Assembly (NCBI RefSeq): GCF_902148845.1
Contig: NC_043755.1
Location: 13,262,896-13,326,895 of the forward strand
Reading direction: 5' to 3'
Source: Salarias fasciatus
Taxonomy: Eukaryota; Chordata; Actinopteri; Blenniiformes; Blenniidae
DNA: 64,000 bases
This document shows positions 1 to 10,634 of this stretch, piece after piece. Numbering within the stretch: the stretch's first letter is position 1; every line of letters starts with the position of its first letter. Below the pieces are notes generated by a model. It did not search any database. It was not told the origin of the DNA and saw nothing but the letters and a program-made list of their open reading frames with translations. The position numbers were made by a program, and so were the translations under genes.

Positions 1-597
1 AAATTAAGATGCTTATCACTTTCATTGTAGTGCTGTGAATCCTTGACAGTTTGTTTTAAAAGTAACATTGCTAATTTATTGAAAAACAAACAGTAAATGA
101 TGGAATTACTTCCTTATTGCTTCAGTAAAAAATGACAAACTCTTGAAAAATGGAGAAACAAATTGTGTGAAATCACACAAATTACACATGGATTCTTCTA
201 TTGGGTGGAGTCACTTTGCATCTGTTGTGTTACATTCTGTATAATGATCAATTAAAAAATATGGACCCAGACCAAAAAAAAAAAAAAAAAAGAAAAGCAG
301 AGGTCATGTCATGAATTTATAAGCAGTTCAAATGCTGTCAAAAACCCTCTTCCATTTTTGATGAGTTTAGACAAAGGTTTCCATGGTGACTGTACAGGGC
401 AGCTGTCTGAAACCCCCCATACCAGTCATCCTTCCAAACCACTCCCCATGTCAGTGACTGATCCCCTCCTCCACCTGCAGCTTCTTCAGTCAGCTTTCTG
501 GAACAACATGCTATTAAACAGGGTTTTAGTGCTGGGACTGAGTGTATGCATGTTTCTGTGGGTGGATCAGTGATAGGTTTGTGTGTGTGCGTGCGTT
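1..597. other. AT-rich leading sequence, no gene seen
   Basis: No open frame here resembles a known protein. The only feature is an A-run of about 19 bases near 273-291, which could be the tail of an old retroposed sequence, although no target duplication was recognised. Confidence 0.4.
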
Positions 598-870
598 CTT
601 GTATTTCTATCCTTGTCGGGGCCAAATGTCCCCACAAAGATAGCAAAACGTGGAACGACGTGCCTTGTGGGGACCTTTTTCCGGTCCTAAGTAGGAGAAA
701 CAGTGTTTTCTTGACCATGTTGTTGTTACTGAAAAAAGTAAAAGTGCAAAAACATTTCTTTAGGGTTAGGCTTTGTTGTGGTGTGGGTTAGGGTTAGGGT
801 AAGGGTCAGGGTTAGGGGCTAGACATGAATGGGAGTCAATGGACGGTCCCCACAAGGATAGAAATACAAG
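598..870. mobile_element. Short inverted-repeat element (MITE-like) between TG repeats
   Basis: The left end (598-621) and right end (847-870) are inverted copies of each other, cttgtatttctatccttg against caaggatagaaatacaag, extending to about 24 bases with one mismatch. The 273-bp body has no coding capacity and contains a degenerate run of TTAGGG-like units at 785-818. Short TG-rich sequence lies on both sides, so the element appears to sit inside a TG microsatellite. I recognise this end sequence as common in teleost genomes but cannot name its superfamily. Confidence 0.65.
785..818 (+). repeat. Interstitial telomere-like TTAGGG array (degenerate)
   Basis: About five consecutive GGGTTA/GGGTAA/GGGTCA units lie inside the 598-870 element. 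It is probably part of that element rather than a telomere fusion scar. Confidence 0.6.
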
Positions 871-877
871 ACTGGGC

Positions 878-881
<4 letters not shown>

Positions 882-943
<62 letters not shown>
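882..943 (+). repeat. (TG)n microsatellite
   Basis: About 31 uninterrupted TG units directly follow the right end of the short inverted-repeat element. Confidence 0.95.
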
Positions 944-945
<2 letters not shown>

Positions 946-1271
946 ATATGAGTGGGAGGCCTCTGCTTGTGGAGGGGTGTTACATGAGTGATGTTCTTGC
1001 TATTCTTGAACAGAGAGCAATAATTTCATAGTTTGTGTAGTGGCTATTTGTCTTCGATACAACAAAAATCAAACGTCAAATTGCCACTGACGCACCGTGG
1101 GTTGTGGATTACGCAGGCAAAAGAAAGCATTGTCCACCAAAATTCCTTAGTTTATTTTCCCAGGCAAGCAAACAAATTGGTCTTTACTTCCTGCTGCATC
1201 TCTTGCACTGGTAAAAAAAACCATTGGCCCACCCAGGTGCATGCTGGTCCTAAGCCTGCAACCTCCCTAAA

Positions 1272-1473
1272 TAACCTCCAGGTGCCCGTGGTAATAATTA
1301 AATCTACAAAAATAAGCCTAACAGAAAATAATGTCACTTACCCAAACCAAACATGCAAAATAAACAAATAATACATCTAAAGAAATTAAACACTATATTC
1401 AAGAAAACAAAAATAAAATAATTAAGAAATATTCAGAAAATATTCAAAGACTAATAAATAGCTCCAACACTCC
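1272..1473 (-). mobile_element. LTR-like segment of a BEL/Pao fossil
   Basis: This roughly 200-bp block aligns over its whole length with 18236-18437, with visible divergence. Read on the minus strand it begins TGTTGGAGC, as expected for the start of an LTR, and it lies just downstream of the BEL pol remnant at 1552-2592. It is best read as the downstream LTR, or part of it, of that fossil element. The far end of the LTR was not delimited; it may extend towards 1050. Confidence 0.5.
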
Positions 1474-1551
1474 GGCCCCTAATTGTGTAAAACCCACAAT
1501 TACCATTATTTCTCAAAATGAGCTATTACCCCAAATGAACTATCAGCCGAC

Positions 1552-2592
1552 TATTAGCCTCCAGCAGCAGACAGAGCTTTGTGACAGGCCTCTCCAAGGT
1601 GCTGGTCTTTGTTTGAAGGCGTGCTGCCCGAACCAGGCCCTGGGCATCAGACTTCACATCCAAAACTGTCCCCATCATCCATAATCCTCTTGGAGCTGTG
1701 GCATCTGGGCCTCTAGCTTCTTCTGGGCTGTTTTTCACCGCAGCCTCTTCCTCGATCCTGGTCAGTGCAGTGAGGAGTTTCTCCTCCTTCTTGGCCAGCT
1801 GAGCTTGGAATTCAGCGATCTGAGCCTGCACGTCTGAGATCAGGTCGTTGAGCTCACTGCGGCCTTTCTCCAGCTCCTGACGCGGTTTCTCCTCTTTCTT
1901 CAGGCGGTCCTCTGTGATCATGGCTTGATGCTTGTTCTTGAGTTTCTGCAGACTTTGACTTTTCTTCCACATGCTACCCAGTTTGCCTGCAGATAGGCAA
2001 GCTGCTTCTCCACCTTCTTCTTGCTCTCATCCTCGTCCTCCAGTGTCTCTCGCAGGTTGTTCTGCTCCTCCTCCAGCTGCCTGATGCGGCTTGACAGCCC
2101 AAGCTTCTGCCGAGTCTCCTCTTGGAGCAAGATCTGTGTATACTGCAGCTGAGATTCAAACGAAGAAAGGTCCTTGCTGGTTTTGATGTTTTTGCCTTCC
2201 GCTTCACTCAGGAGACTGTTTGCATCCTCCAACTCTTTCTGCATCTTGGTGGTCTTTGATTCCAGGTCCTGTCTCTGGGTTTTCAGGAACTTCTCAGCTC
2301 ACACTCCTCTGGATGCTTCGTCTGCTGGATTCTCCTTTGAGCTCACATATCTCCACTGATCAACAGATGTGGCTTCTCTGATGTAAGCAGTTCTGTTTGC
2401 CACAAAGGCGTGAAATCGCTTGTTTTCATTGAAGATGTACTTCAGGACGGTTGTGCTGTCAGTCCAGAAAATGGATTCCTTCAGCGGAAGTTGCAGCTCC
2501 TTTTGCAGCATCTTAGCAGCTCTGACAGCAAGAACTGCAGCGGTGAGTTCCAAGCCAGGAATTGTTGTCTTCTTGAGTGGAGCAGCCTGTAG
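1552..2592 (-). mobile_element. BEL/Pao LTR retrotransposon fossil, pol fragments flanking captured myosin sequence
   Basis: Two parts of BEL/Pao pol can be recognised on the minus strand. The 2285-2592 part is the RNase H-like region, with WTDSTTVLKYI and the ENPADEASRG signature. The 1552-1690 part is the C-terminal pol domain, with [20 protein letters not shown]. Between them lies about 580 bp of myosin heavy-chain rod sequence, listed separately. The element is broken and incomplete: gag, protease and most of reverse transcriptase are absent here. The divergence of its LTR-like segment from the second copy at 18.2 kb suggests it is old. Confidence 0.7.
1690..2270 (-). pseudogene. Myosin heavy-chain (class II) rod segment embedded in the BEL fossil
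   Basis: Minus-strand translation gives heptad coiled-coil sequence very close to vertebrate class II myosin tails, nearest to the nonmuscle or smooth-muscle type by eye: LLQEETRQKLGLSSRIRQLE and [20 protein letters not shown]. The two blocks are in the opposite order to a normal heavy chain; the RIRQLEEE block belongs C-terminal to the RLKKEEK block but comes first here. There is no sign of introns, so the source was probably spliced RNA. It sits exactly between the two BEL pol parts. It cannot encode a functional myosin. Confidence 0.7.
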
Positions 2593-2867
2593 CGGAGCCG
2601 GAGTTTACTGAAGAATACCTCATTTTCTCAGCTGTTTTGGCTATTTAAAGTGCTGTTTTTGTTGTAATTGTTACCATAGCCACGTGAGCATTGTTTAATT
2701 ATGCAATGTGCCAATTAACTGAAACAAGTTTTCTTATATTAGATTTTCTGAGAGCTTCTCTGAGCTCCAGAGACCCTCTGAGGCAGGAAACAGACCAGCA
2801 CCACACCACAAACAGTGGCATGATCTTAATCTGAAGGTAAAGTTGGACAGAATAATCAGCATTCAGT
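2593..2867. other. Spacer, nothing recognised
   Basis: AT-rich sequence between the BEL fossil and the next dispersed repeat. No coding or structural signal was seen. Confidence 0.4.
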
Positions 2868-3250
2868 GTAGAGGTCGACCGATATGGGTTTTTTGGGGGC
2901 CGATGCCGATGTTTTCCAAATTTGGGCAGCCGATGCCGATATGCATAGCCGATTTTTCCAATTTGATATTTAGGCTGATTTTTTTAATAAAAATATATAT
3001 ATTTATCACATTTTTGTGAAATGCAGCAATTTCTGGGCAACTAAAAGAAATCTATTACAACAAGTCGTGTCCAGTCCTCTGAACAGCTTTCAAAACAATG
3101 AAATATGTTGTCTGAGTAAACACACAATGTAACAAGCAGTAGTAAAAATTCACACTCTTCTTAAAGTGTCAAAAAAGAAATTTAAACTTTAATGTAATTT
3201 GAACAAAAGCAGTCAGAAACAAGGCTGTAAAAAAAAAGCCATACATACAA
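2868..3250. repeat. Dispersed teleost repeat beginning gaggtcgaccgatatgg
   Basis: The block opens with gtcgaccgatatgggttttt followed by repeated 'gccgatgccgat' words, a start that I recognise as common in fish intergenic DNA and that is typical of a non-autonomous DNA transposon. The far end could not be placed, so the boundary at 3250 is approximate and the copy is probably truncated. Confidence 0.45.
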
Positions 3251-5612
3251 ATAAAAACATAACTCCGGTCATGCATTATGTGGAGGAATTTGCGGGTGGC
3301 TAATACATGCTTCCAAGAACATTTAGTCCACATGCTGTGAATTCAGATTCAGACTCTTCAGAAAATCTCCATGGCTGCTTCTTATGTTGCATCCTTGATG
3401 ACGTGTTAAAGAAAGCAGATTAAGACACAGAGATCACACATGAGTAATGTTGAATTAGATTAATTTTTATTTTCTAAAAATCACATATTTTCAATTCAGA
3501 ATATGCTACTTTTTGTAAATGGATGTTATCTGTAGCTGATATGAACTTCTGTAGTTTAAATATGAGAAATTCAAATGTGGCCATACGTATATGGTCACTC
3601 ATCTGACACGACTGAACTTTATGAAGGTATTTATATCACTGAAAGGAGCCATCTGATTGGTCACTCTGTCATGACAGATGACGTTTTTCTTATCATTGAT
3701 AACATCAGCAGGATGTTAGAACTCTACATGTCAAAAAGCCGCTTCCCTTTATGAAAAATGTGAACCTGATATCAGGTCTTTCTGACTTTCTTTCTACCGC
3801 AGATTAGAAACTGACTGATAAAGATGAACAGGGCTGCTGCAACTCATTTAGGGGTCCTAAGTATGACTACTTTGTGGGACCAAGCAGGAACCCGGTGTCA
3901 GTTTGATTATTTAACGTCACTGTTGCTGTTGTTCTGGCTCTGAGAAGACTAACAAGTCCCATGAACTCATATTAATTACACCAAGAATAAGAAAAAGCTA
4001 ATAACTATTGTAAACCCAAAAAACATTCTGTAGTGTTCCGGTGTTATTTCCTGGATAAATCGTAAAATAAGCTTATTTACTGGTCACTACTGAAATCAGT
4101 TTCAGAATTGCGAATAAAAATACAGTTTCATCATTCTGTATTTCATTCTTTATGAAGAAAAAAAATAACTTAAATGTATCATGCAATTATTAAAAAGATA
4201 TTTGAATGAAAGGGGGCAGAAAGAAGTAAAAAGAAACATATGATGTCCACCCCTCATCAAAACAAATCAATCACGCAATCGATAACATTTTCGGTCTAGT
4301 TACGCAGTTCATGTCAAAGCACAAGACAATTTACTAAATATTTTACAATGTTTTCTGTTCCACAGCAGTGTCATATTTTAGCAGTAATGAAGCTTTTACA
4401 CTTTTCTTGAAACTATAAATAGAACTTTTGGGTTGTTCCACAAGTTGACTCCCTGGAATGTGATTCATCTTTCTCTTTATCTTTATCTTTCGTTATAACA
4501 AAAACAAGTCACTGTTATTAAGAGAATCTTTGACCTTTCCTACAAGCATTTTTCAGACCCTTTGTCTTCAGTGGGTTGTTGACAGTCATTTTCTCTCCAT
4601 GAGGACGAATTTTACAATTTTGGTCACATAAATTGATGAATGTTGTCATGAACGTATTATAGACACTATTTAAAATATTATTTCTTATTTTTTGTTATTT
4701 TATCCACAGTAGTATTTGCATTTTTATCTTTATTCAACTAAAACTGGAAATATTAAATGTGTGGAGACTTTCCTGTGGTTTCATTCGCACTGAAACACAG
4801 GAAGCTGCTGGTAGTTTGGGCCCCAAGTAGAAAAATCCACCCCCCCACCCCCAACCCCCAAACGCCACCCCTGAGGCCCTACATGCAGTGCATGATGTGT
4901 GTGGTGGAAGATAAATGTCATGAGTGCTCAAAGAGCAAATTTTCTGTAGACCAGAGCTCTCCTGAAGACGGTGTGGGTGTGCAAACACTGCTCTGTGGGA
5001 AGGTGGACTTCAGATACATTGCTGAGAATATCTCCAGTTGGTTCTGCCTTGCAGAGAGCATGAGAGCATGCATTTCAAGTCACTGTCTCGTGGAGCTACC
5101 AGAAGATGGTGAAATTGTTATTTTTAATAGGACTTGCTTCATATATGTGCCAACGCAGTGACACTCCTGTAAATACTTGGTTTGGTTTGAGGCCACGCTA
5201 CATGGCTGTGGGTTACTGACGGTCTTTTGCTCTGCAACAGGAAGTAAAAACCTCCCACATGTTGAAGCTGTTCAAATCTATATGCCCAGAGCTTGTTGTG
5301 TTTTCAGGTTTATTCCTCTTATAAACAGTTACATGGAAAGATCGAGTGGAAGACTGAATTTTATTTATTATACCAAGAAGACCAAACACTGAACATAAAG
5401 TGAACATAAATGTAACAATAAATTGCCATAAAGCACTTGGACCAGTATTTTATTTGTCTTGCAATGAATTCGATTGAAGCAACAGTATTAATAACAAGTT
5501 TTCATGCAACTTGTGAGATTCTATTGACATAAAAAGTGTTTGATCTTTGAGATTGTCGAGGAATTTATGGCATAATTAGAGGACATATATTAGTTATCAT
5601 AGCTTCTGGAGA

Positions 5613-5664
<52 letters not shown>

Positions 5665-6238
5665 CACAAAAAAACAACAGAAACCCAGAACATTGAGCTG
5701 TTCTCCTCTGGACCTGGTGTATTCTGACATTCCGTGACGTTCCGATTCTCAAACAAATGCATCTGGATAGAGACCCGTTTGAGATTGAGAAAAGATGATT
5801 TAGCAATGTGAGAATCACAAGGAAAATGCTGTTTTATTGTTGTTTAAATGGAAAGTCTCTCACGCCCTTAGCTGCCAATTTCCCACTCCAGACATTCCCA
5901 TCTAATCCCATTATAAACTACAAAAAATGGCTAAAATTCTGATCAAACTTAAAAGCTTGCAGTTTAATTTTGGTAGAAGATATTGAAATAAGGTTTTCAC
6001 ATCTGAACAGAGGACAAATACGGCAACATTTTAAAAGTTTAATGACATCTCTACGGGGAACCATGGCGAGGCATGGTGGACTTGTTTGGGGATGCATTTT
6101 TTCTTTTTTTTTTTCAATCAGCTCTCTTCCATTTGCATGGGTAAAAAGTTGCTGTTGCCATGGTAACCAGCCATAGTAACCGATACCATGACATCATCAG
6201 TCCTGGCTGAGAATGTACATGGCTTTCATCTTTAAACT
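3251..6238. other. Intergenic stretch without a convincing gene
   Basis: AT-rich sequence with only short open frames. The longest, 4757-5161, has a low-complexity proline-rich start and no recognisable domain. The one clear feature is the CA microsatellite at 5614-5663. Any promoter of the coiled-coil gene that begins at 6266 should lie near the right end, but no defined motif was identified. Confidence 0.4.
5614..5663 (+). repeat. (CA)n microsatellite
   Basis: About 25 near-perfect CA units. Confidence 0.95.
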
Positions 6239-6265
6239 TTGAAGCCAGTGGGGAAGGCCTTATCA

Positions 6266-9200
6266 ATGAACTGTTTTCTCATTCCTGACGTGGAATCGAA
6301 CAGTTCAGACACGCAAGAGATTCTCAGTTCTACAGAGCGAAAGAGCGGCTTGAGGAATTCATTGAATTTATTCATTCGTTCAAACACTGACAGTGAGGCA
6401 GAGATGACGCAACAGCAGAGAGACATGGCCAAAGAAGCAGCCTATTGGAAGAAGAAATTTGAAGACGTGAACGAGGAGCTGGAGGACGAAATCAGGGCCA
6501 AGACAAAAGTCCAGGAACGGCTCAAACAGGCAGAGCAGGCCCTGACGGCTAATGGGGCCGAATGGATGGACGACAGGAAGAACGTGTGTGCAGGCATTCA
6601 GGGTCTTCTGAGGAATATTGAAAGACTGGATAAGATCGTGTCCGCGGTTGGCAAAGTGAACCCAAAGATCAGAAAGGCAGAGGCAAAGAGGAAAAAAGCA
6701 GAGGAGAGGATTGGAAAAGAAAAGAAGAAAGGTACAACAGAAGAGAAGAAATGTGAACAGGCAGAGAACTACCTGGCCCTCTGTACCACAACAGTGGCCA
6801 GCGTTGAAATGAAAGTGGAAAGCCTCGTACGTGCCCTGGAGGAGTCCCCCGGTAAAGATCGGAAAAAGGATAATCAGGAGACTTACAGAGTCACAGCCGA
6901 CGCGACAGATACGGAGCCTATGAAAAGCCGCATCAAAACTTTGGAAGATGAACAAGAAAAGTTGAACTCTCAGCTCAAGGAAAATGGCGTCAAACTGAAA
7001 GACCAGGAGCAGCAGATTCAAACCTTGGAAAACAATCTGAAGTCACAAACCAATGAAACGGAGAGGCTGAAAAGGAAGCTGCTGGAAGTCCAGAGGTGTG
7101 AGCCAGAGGAGAGCCAGGATGAGTTGGCCGACTGTGAGACGAACACTTCCTTCCTGGAAGAAGAGGTGTATCGTCTCAGAGTTGACTTAGAAATGGAAAA
7201 GACAGTGTCAGAAATTCTGACAGTGCAAGTTCAAGAAAGGATGGACGAGCTTACCGACATTAACAACCTGGAGAGTCTGAAGGCCACAAAGCTGCAGGAG
7301 GCAGAAGAAGAGATATCTGCCCTGCTGTCTGAGTACCAGGAGAGAGTCAACCAGCTCAGTTCAGAGGTCGTCACCCTGAAACAGGAAGCCTCCTCATCTC
7401 AGCAAGCCCTTGAAAATTCCATCAAGGAGCGGGAGGTGGAGAGAGAGCAGGTGGCCGCGGCAATGAGAGCTCAGGACGAGGAGAACCGGAACAGGTTCAG
7501 GCTCCTCACTGACAAGATCTCCACCCTGACTGAAAACAACGTTGACTCTGTGGCAAAGCTCGAAAGGTTGAGGACCGAAATGACCCAAAAGGAGGCCGAG
7601 TGGACAGAAACATGTCACGTCCTAGAAAGAGTGCTCTGGGATGAGGCTCTGGCCAAAGAGGAACTGCTGAAACAGTACAGAATGTTAGAAGAGGGCTTCT
7701 TCACTGAGGAGGAGAAATGGATGGAGATGAGCAAAGATGAACAAGAAAAGTTGAACTCTCGGCTCAAGGAAAACGGCGTCAAACTGAAAGACCAGGAGCA
7801 GCAGATTCAAACCTTGGAAAAAAATCTGAAGTCACAAACCGATGAAACGGAGAGGCTGCAGAGGAAGCTGCTGGAAGTCCAGAGGTGTGAGCCAGAGGAG
7901 AGCCAGGATGAGTTGGCCGACTGTGAGACGAACACTTCCTTCCTGGAAGAAGAGGTGTATCGTCTCAGAGTTGACTTAGAAATGGAAAAGACAGTGTCAG
8001 AAATTCTGACAGTGAAAGCTCAAGAAAGGATGGACGAGCTTACAGACATTATTAACAACCTGGAGAGTCTGAAGGTCTCGAAGCTGCAGGAGGCAGAAGA
8101 AGAGATATCTGCCCTGCTGTCTGAGTACCAGGAGAGAGTCAACCAGCTCAGTTCAGAGGTCGTCACCCTGAAACAGGAAGCCTCCTCATCTCAGCAAGCC
8201 CTTGAAAATTCCATCAAGGAGCGGGAGGTGGAGAGAGAGCAGGCGGCCGCGGCAATGAGAGGTCAGGACGAGGAGAACCGGAACAGGTTCAGGCTCCTCA
8301 CTGACAAGATCTCCACCCTGACTGAAAACAACGTTGACTCTGTGGCAAAGCTCGAAAGGTTGAGGACCGAAATGACCCAAAAGGAGGCCGAGTGGACAGA
8401 AAGATGTCACGTCCTAGAAAGAGTGCTCTGGGATGAGACTCTGGCCAAAGAGGAAATGCTGAAACGGTGCAGAAAGGTAGAAGAGGGCTTCTTCACTGAG
8501 GAGGAGAAATGGATGGAGATGAGCAAAGATGAACAAGAAAAGTTGAACTCTCGGCTCAAGGAAAACGGGGTCAAACTGAAAGACCAGGAGCAGCAGATTC
8601 AAACCTTGGAAAAAAATCTGAAGTCACAAACCGATGAAACGGAGAGGCTGCAGAGGAAGCTGCTGGAAGTCCAGAGGTGTGAGCCAGAGGAGAGCCAGGA
8701 TGAGTTGGCCGACTGTGAGACGAACACTTCCTTCCTGGAAGAAGAGGTGTATCGTCTCAGAGTTGACTTAGAAATGGAAAAGACAGTGTCAGAAATTCTG
8801 ACAGTGAAAGCTCAAGAAAGGATGGACGAGCTTACAGACATTATTAACAACCTGGAGAGTCTGAAGGTCTCGAAGCTGCAGGAGGCAGAAGAAGAGATAT
8901 CTGCCCTGCTGTCTGAGTACCAGGAGAGAGTCAACCAGCTCAGTTCAGAGGTCGTCACCCTGAAACAGGAAGCCTCCTCATCTCAGCAAGCCCTTGAAAA
9001 TTCCATCAAGGAGCGGGAGGTGGAGAGAGAGCAGGCGGCCGCGGCAATGAGAGGTCAGGACGAGGAGAACCGGAACAGGTTCAGGCTCCTCACTGACAAG
9101 ATCTCCACCCTGACTGAAAACAACGTTGACTCTGTGGCAAAGCTCGAAAGGTTGAGGACCGAAATGACCCAAAAGGAGGCCGAGTGGACAGAAAGATGTC

Positions 9201-9523
9201 ACGTCCTAGAAAGAGTGCTCTGGGATGAGACTCTGGCCAAAGAGGAAATGCTGAAACGTTGCAGAAAGGTAGAAGAGGGCTTCTTCACTCAGGAGGAGAA
9301 ATGGATGGAGGCGTTAAACAACAGCACTGTAGAAATCCAGCATTTTCTCCAGAGGATCAGTGAACTGGACCGGCTGGCCTCCATGACGGACAGACAGAAG
9401 GCCAACATGAAAAAAGCGGAGAAAAAAGCCAGAAAAGAGGCGGCCAAAAAAGAGGAGGAAGACAGGAAGAAGAGGAGTGAGGAGGAATCTAGGAAGAGGA
9501 AGAGAATACAACATAAAACCTGA
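6266..9523 (+). CDS. Intronless coiled-coil protein with three tandem repeats of about 264 aa
   Basis: An uninterrupted frame of 1085 codons starts at the first ATG (6266); the frame is open a little further upstream but only from a TTG. The N-terminal quarter (residues about 50-225) is charged coiled coil rich in Lys and Glu. It is followed by three tandem repeats starting at 6947, 7736 and 8528, each beginning DEQEKLNS and ending GFFT(E/Q)EEKWME. The second and third copies differ at only about three bases over 780. The C-terminus is a distinct segment with ISELDRLASM, then a very basic tail (KKAEKKARKEAAKK...RKRKR) that could act as a nuclear localisation signal. There is no signal peptide or membrane segment. 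It resembles myosin-rod or golgin-like coiled coils only in general character, and I cannot assign a family. The intact frame argues that it is functional or very young. A poly(A) signal lies at 9866. Confidence 0.75.
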   Translation: MNCFLIPDVESNSSDTQEILSSTERKSGLRNSLNLFIRSNTDSEAEMTQQQRDMAKEAAYWKKKFEDVNEELEDEIRAKTKVQERLKQAEQALTANGAEWMDDRKNVCAGIQGLLRNIERLDKIVSAVGKVNPKIRKAEAKRKKAEERIGKEKKKGTTEEKKCEQAENYLALCTTTVASVEMKVESLVRALEESPGKDRKKDNQETYRVTADATDTEPMKSRIKTLEDEQEKLNSQLKENGVKLKDQEQQIQTLENNLKSQTNETERLKRKLLEVQRCEPEESQDELADCETNTSFLEEEVYRLRVDLEMEKTVSEILTVQVQERMDELTDINNLESLKATKLQEAEEEISALLSEYQERVNQLSSEVVTLKQEASSSQQALENSIKEREVEREQVAAAMRAQDEENRNRFRLLTDKISTLTENNVDSVAKLERLRTEMTQKEAEWTETCHVLERVLWDEALAKEELLKQYRMLEEGFFTEEEKWMEMSKDEQEKLNSRLKENGVKLKDQEQQIQTLEKNLKSQTDETERLQRKLLEVQRCEPEESQDELADCETNTSFLEEEVYRLRVDLEMEKTVSEILTVKAQERMDELTDIINNLESLKVSKLQEAEEEISALLSEYQERVNQLSSEVVTLKQEASSSQQALENSIKEREVEREQAAAAMRGQDEENRNRFRLLTDKISTLTENNVDSVAKLERLRTEMTQKEAEWTERCHVLERVLWDETLAKEEMLKRCRKVEEGFFTEEEKWMEMSKDEQEKLNSRLKENGVKLKDQEQQIQTLEKNLKSQTDETERLQRKLLEVQRCEPEESQDELADCETNTSFLEEEVYRLRVDLEMEKTVSEILTVKAQERMDELTDIINNLESLKVSKLQEAEEEISALLSEYQERVNQLSSEVVTLKQEASSSQQALENSIKEREVEREQAAAAMRGQDEENRNRFRLLTDKISTLTENNVDSVAKLERLRTEMTQKEAEWTERCHVLERVLWDETLAKEEMLKRCRKVEEGFFTQEEKWMEALNNSTVEIQHFLQRISELDRLASMTDRQKANMKKAEKKARKEAAKKEEEDRKKRSEEESRKRKRIQHKT
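6947..7735 (+). repeat. Coding repeat unit 1 (789 bp)
   Basis: First copy of the internal repeat. It lacks one codon (TDINNL against TDIINNL) and carries most of the differences from the other two units, so it is the oldest-looking copy. Confidence 0.9.
7736..8527 (+). repeat. Coding repeat unit 2 (792 bp)
   Basis: Second copy. It is nearly identical to unit 3 at the DNA level, with about three substitutions seen. Confidence 0.95.
8528..9310 (+). repeat. Coding repeat unit 3 (783 bp before divergence)
   Basis: Third copy. Similarity stops at EEKWME, where the unique C-terminus begins. Confidence 0.95.
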
Positions 9524-9865
9524 AGCCACTGTGGCAGGGCGGACAGACAGCTCCACTGGGGGAATTTAAAACCAAGAAATAGTTAAAGGAGCTCCACATG
9601 CTGCCGTTCAAAAAATGAAGGTGGTCACAGAAACAGGGGGTAAGAAACACAAGAAAGAGTAAGATGCACAATTGCCCCCCTGCCCCCCTTTGAAAAAAAG
9701 AAAGAAGGTAACGGGGGGTAATAAACAGGGGGTAAGAAACCAGAGGGAGAAGGCCAGACACAGGGGTTTCAAGAACTTTAGAATGAAAACTGACAAATAA
9801 ATCGCAAGAGGAGGCCTTCAGTGCACACACTACGGGAGAGAGGGAAAAAAAGTAAACTTGAGCTT

Positions 9866-9871
9866 AATAAA
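9866..9871 (+). terminator. AATAAA poly(A) signal of the coiled-coil gene
   Basis: A canonical AATAAA lies 343 bp after the stop codon. The preceding 3' UTR contains repeated 'gggggtaa' words. Confidence 0.6.
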
Positions 9872-9889
9872 ATGAAAGATAAAACTAAA

Positions 9890-10634
9890 AAAATCCCGAA
9901 GGAAGTTTTACTTTGTGCCTGCCAGCTGTTGCTGACAGGAATCTGTGTGTGTGTGTGTATGTGCGTGTCCGTGTGTGTGTGAGATCAGCCATCACAGAGA
10001 GTCAGAGTCAGGGAGTCAGAGTTTGGGGATCTGGACCACCGTCTGGTGATCTGGACTGCCATCAGGGAACTGGACTGCCGATCCCCGTCAGTCCCGAAGC
10101 TGCTCGGCCTGGTGGAACCACAGCAGTTCGCGTTTCTCCACGAAGGTCCAGATCCGCTCCTGTCTGTCCCTCAAGCCTCATATTGTCCACACTGACCTGT
10201 CTGGGGTGGAGCCTGTCTTCCACTGGTGCAGGGCAGACAGACACCCCCCTCACCCAGCTGGGATGGGCTCTATGACTCTGAACAGGATGTGAAACAAAGT
10301 GAAGGAATTAAAAATGAATTTGCTGATTGGTGCATTTAATAATTTTAGAAGAAACAATTTATGAGCATTACTCCACAAAATGATTTGACGGTGAAATTAA
10401 ATTCTGAGTTATTATTAATTACATATATTATATATTGAAACAACAAGGGATTACAAGTTAAATCAACTCAACTTAATAACCGATGTTAAGACAACTAGAG
10501 CATTGCATTAAAATCAGCTTGATGAACTTAATTTCCTGAGTTGAAACAAAGATGTTCTTCAGGTTGAGTTAACTTGCATTTTCAAGACAGCAGGGGAACT
10601 TTCATTTCCAAGTTGAATCAGCTTGAAATGTCTC
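9890..10634. other. Intergenic, low-complexity stretches
   Basis: Contains a short TG-rich tract (9942-9990), a stretch of imperfect direct repeats around 'tctggac' and 'gtcagag' (10003-10090), and AT-rich sequence. No gene was recognised. Confidence 0.4.

Noticed and set aside
785-818. Telomere fusion scar
   Set aside because: The TTAGGG-like units lie inside a bounded inverted-repeat element and are short and degenerate.
4757-5161. 134-codon open frame with a few Cys residues
   Set aside because: Starts in proline-rich low-complexity sequence, shows no domain or splice context, and is within chance length for the region.
6239-6265. Upstream extension of the coiled-coil frame
   Set aside because: Opens with TTG rather than ATG; the first ATG at 6266 was preferred.
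6380-7021. 213-codon minus-strand frame opposite the coiled-coil gene
   Set aside because: Mirror of the highly biased Lys/Glu coding sequence; it yields Leu/Phe-rich nonsense, as expected for a shadow frame.
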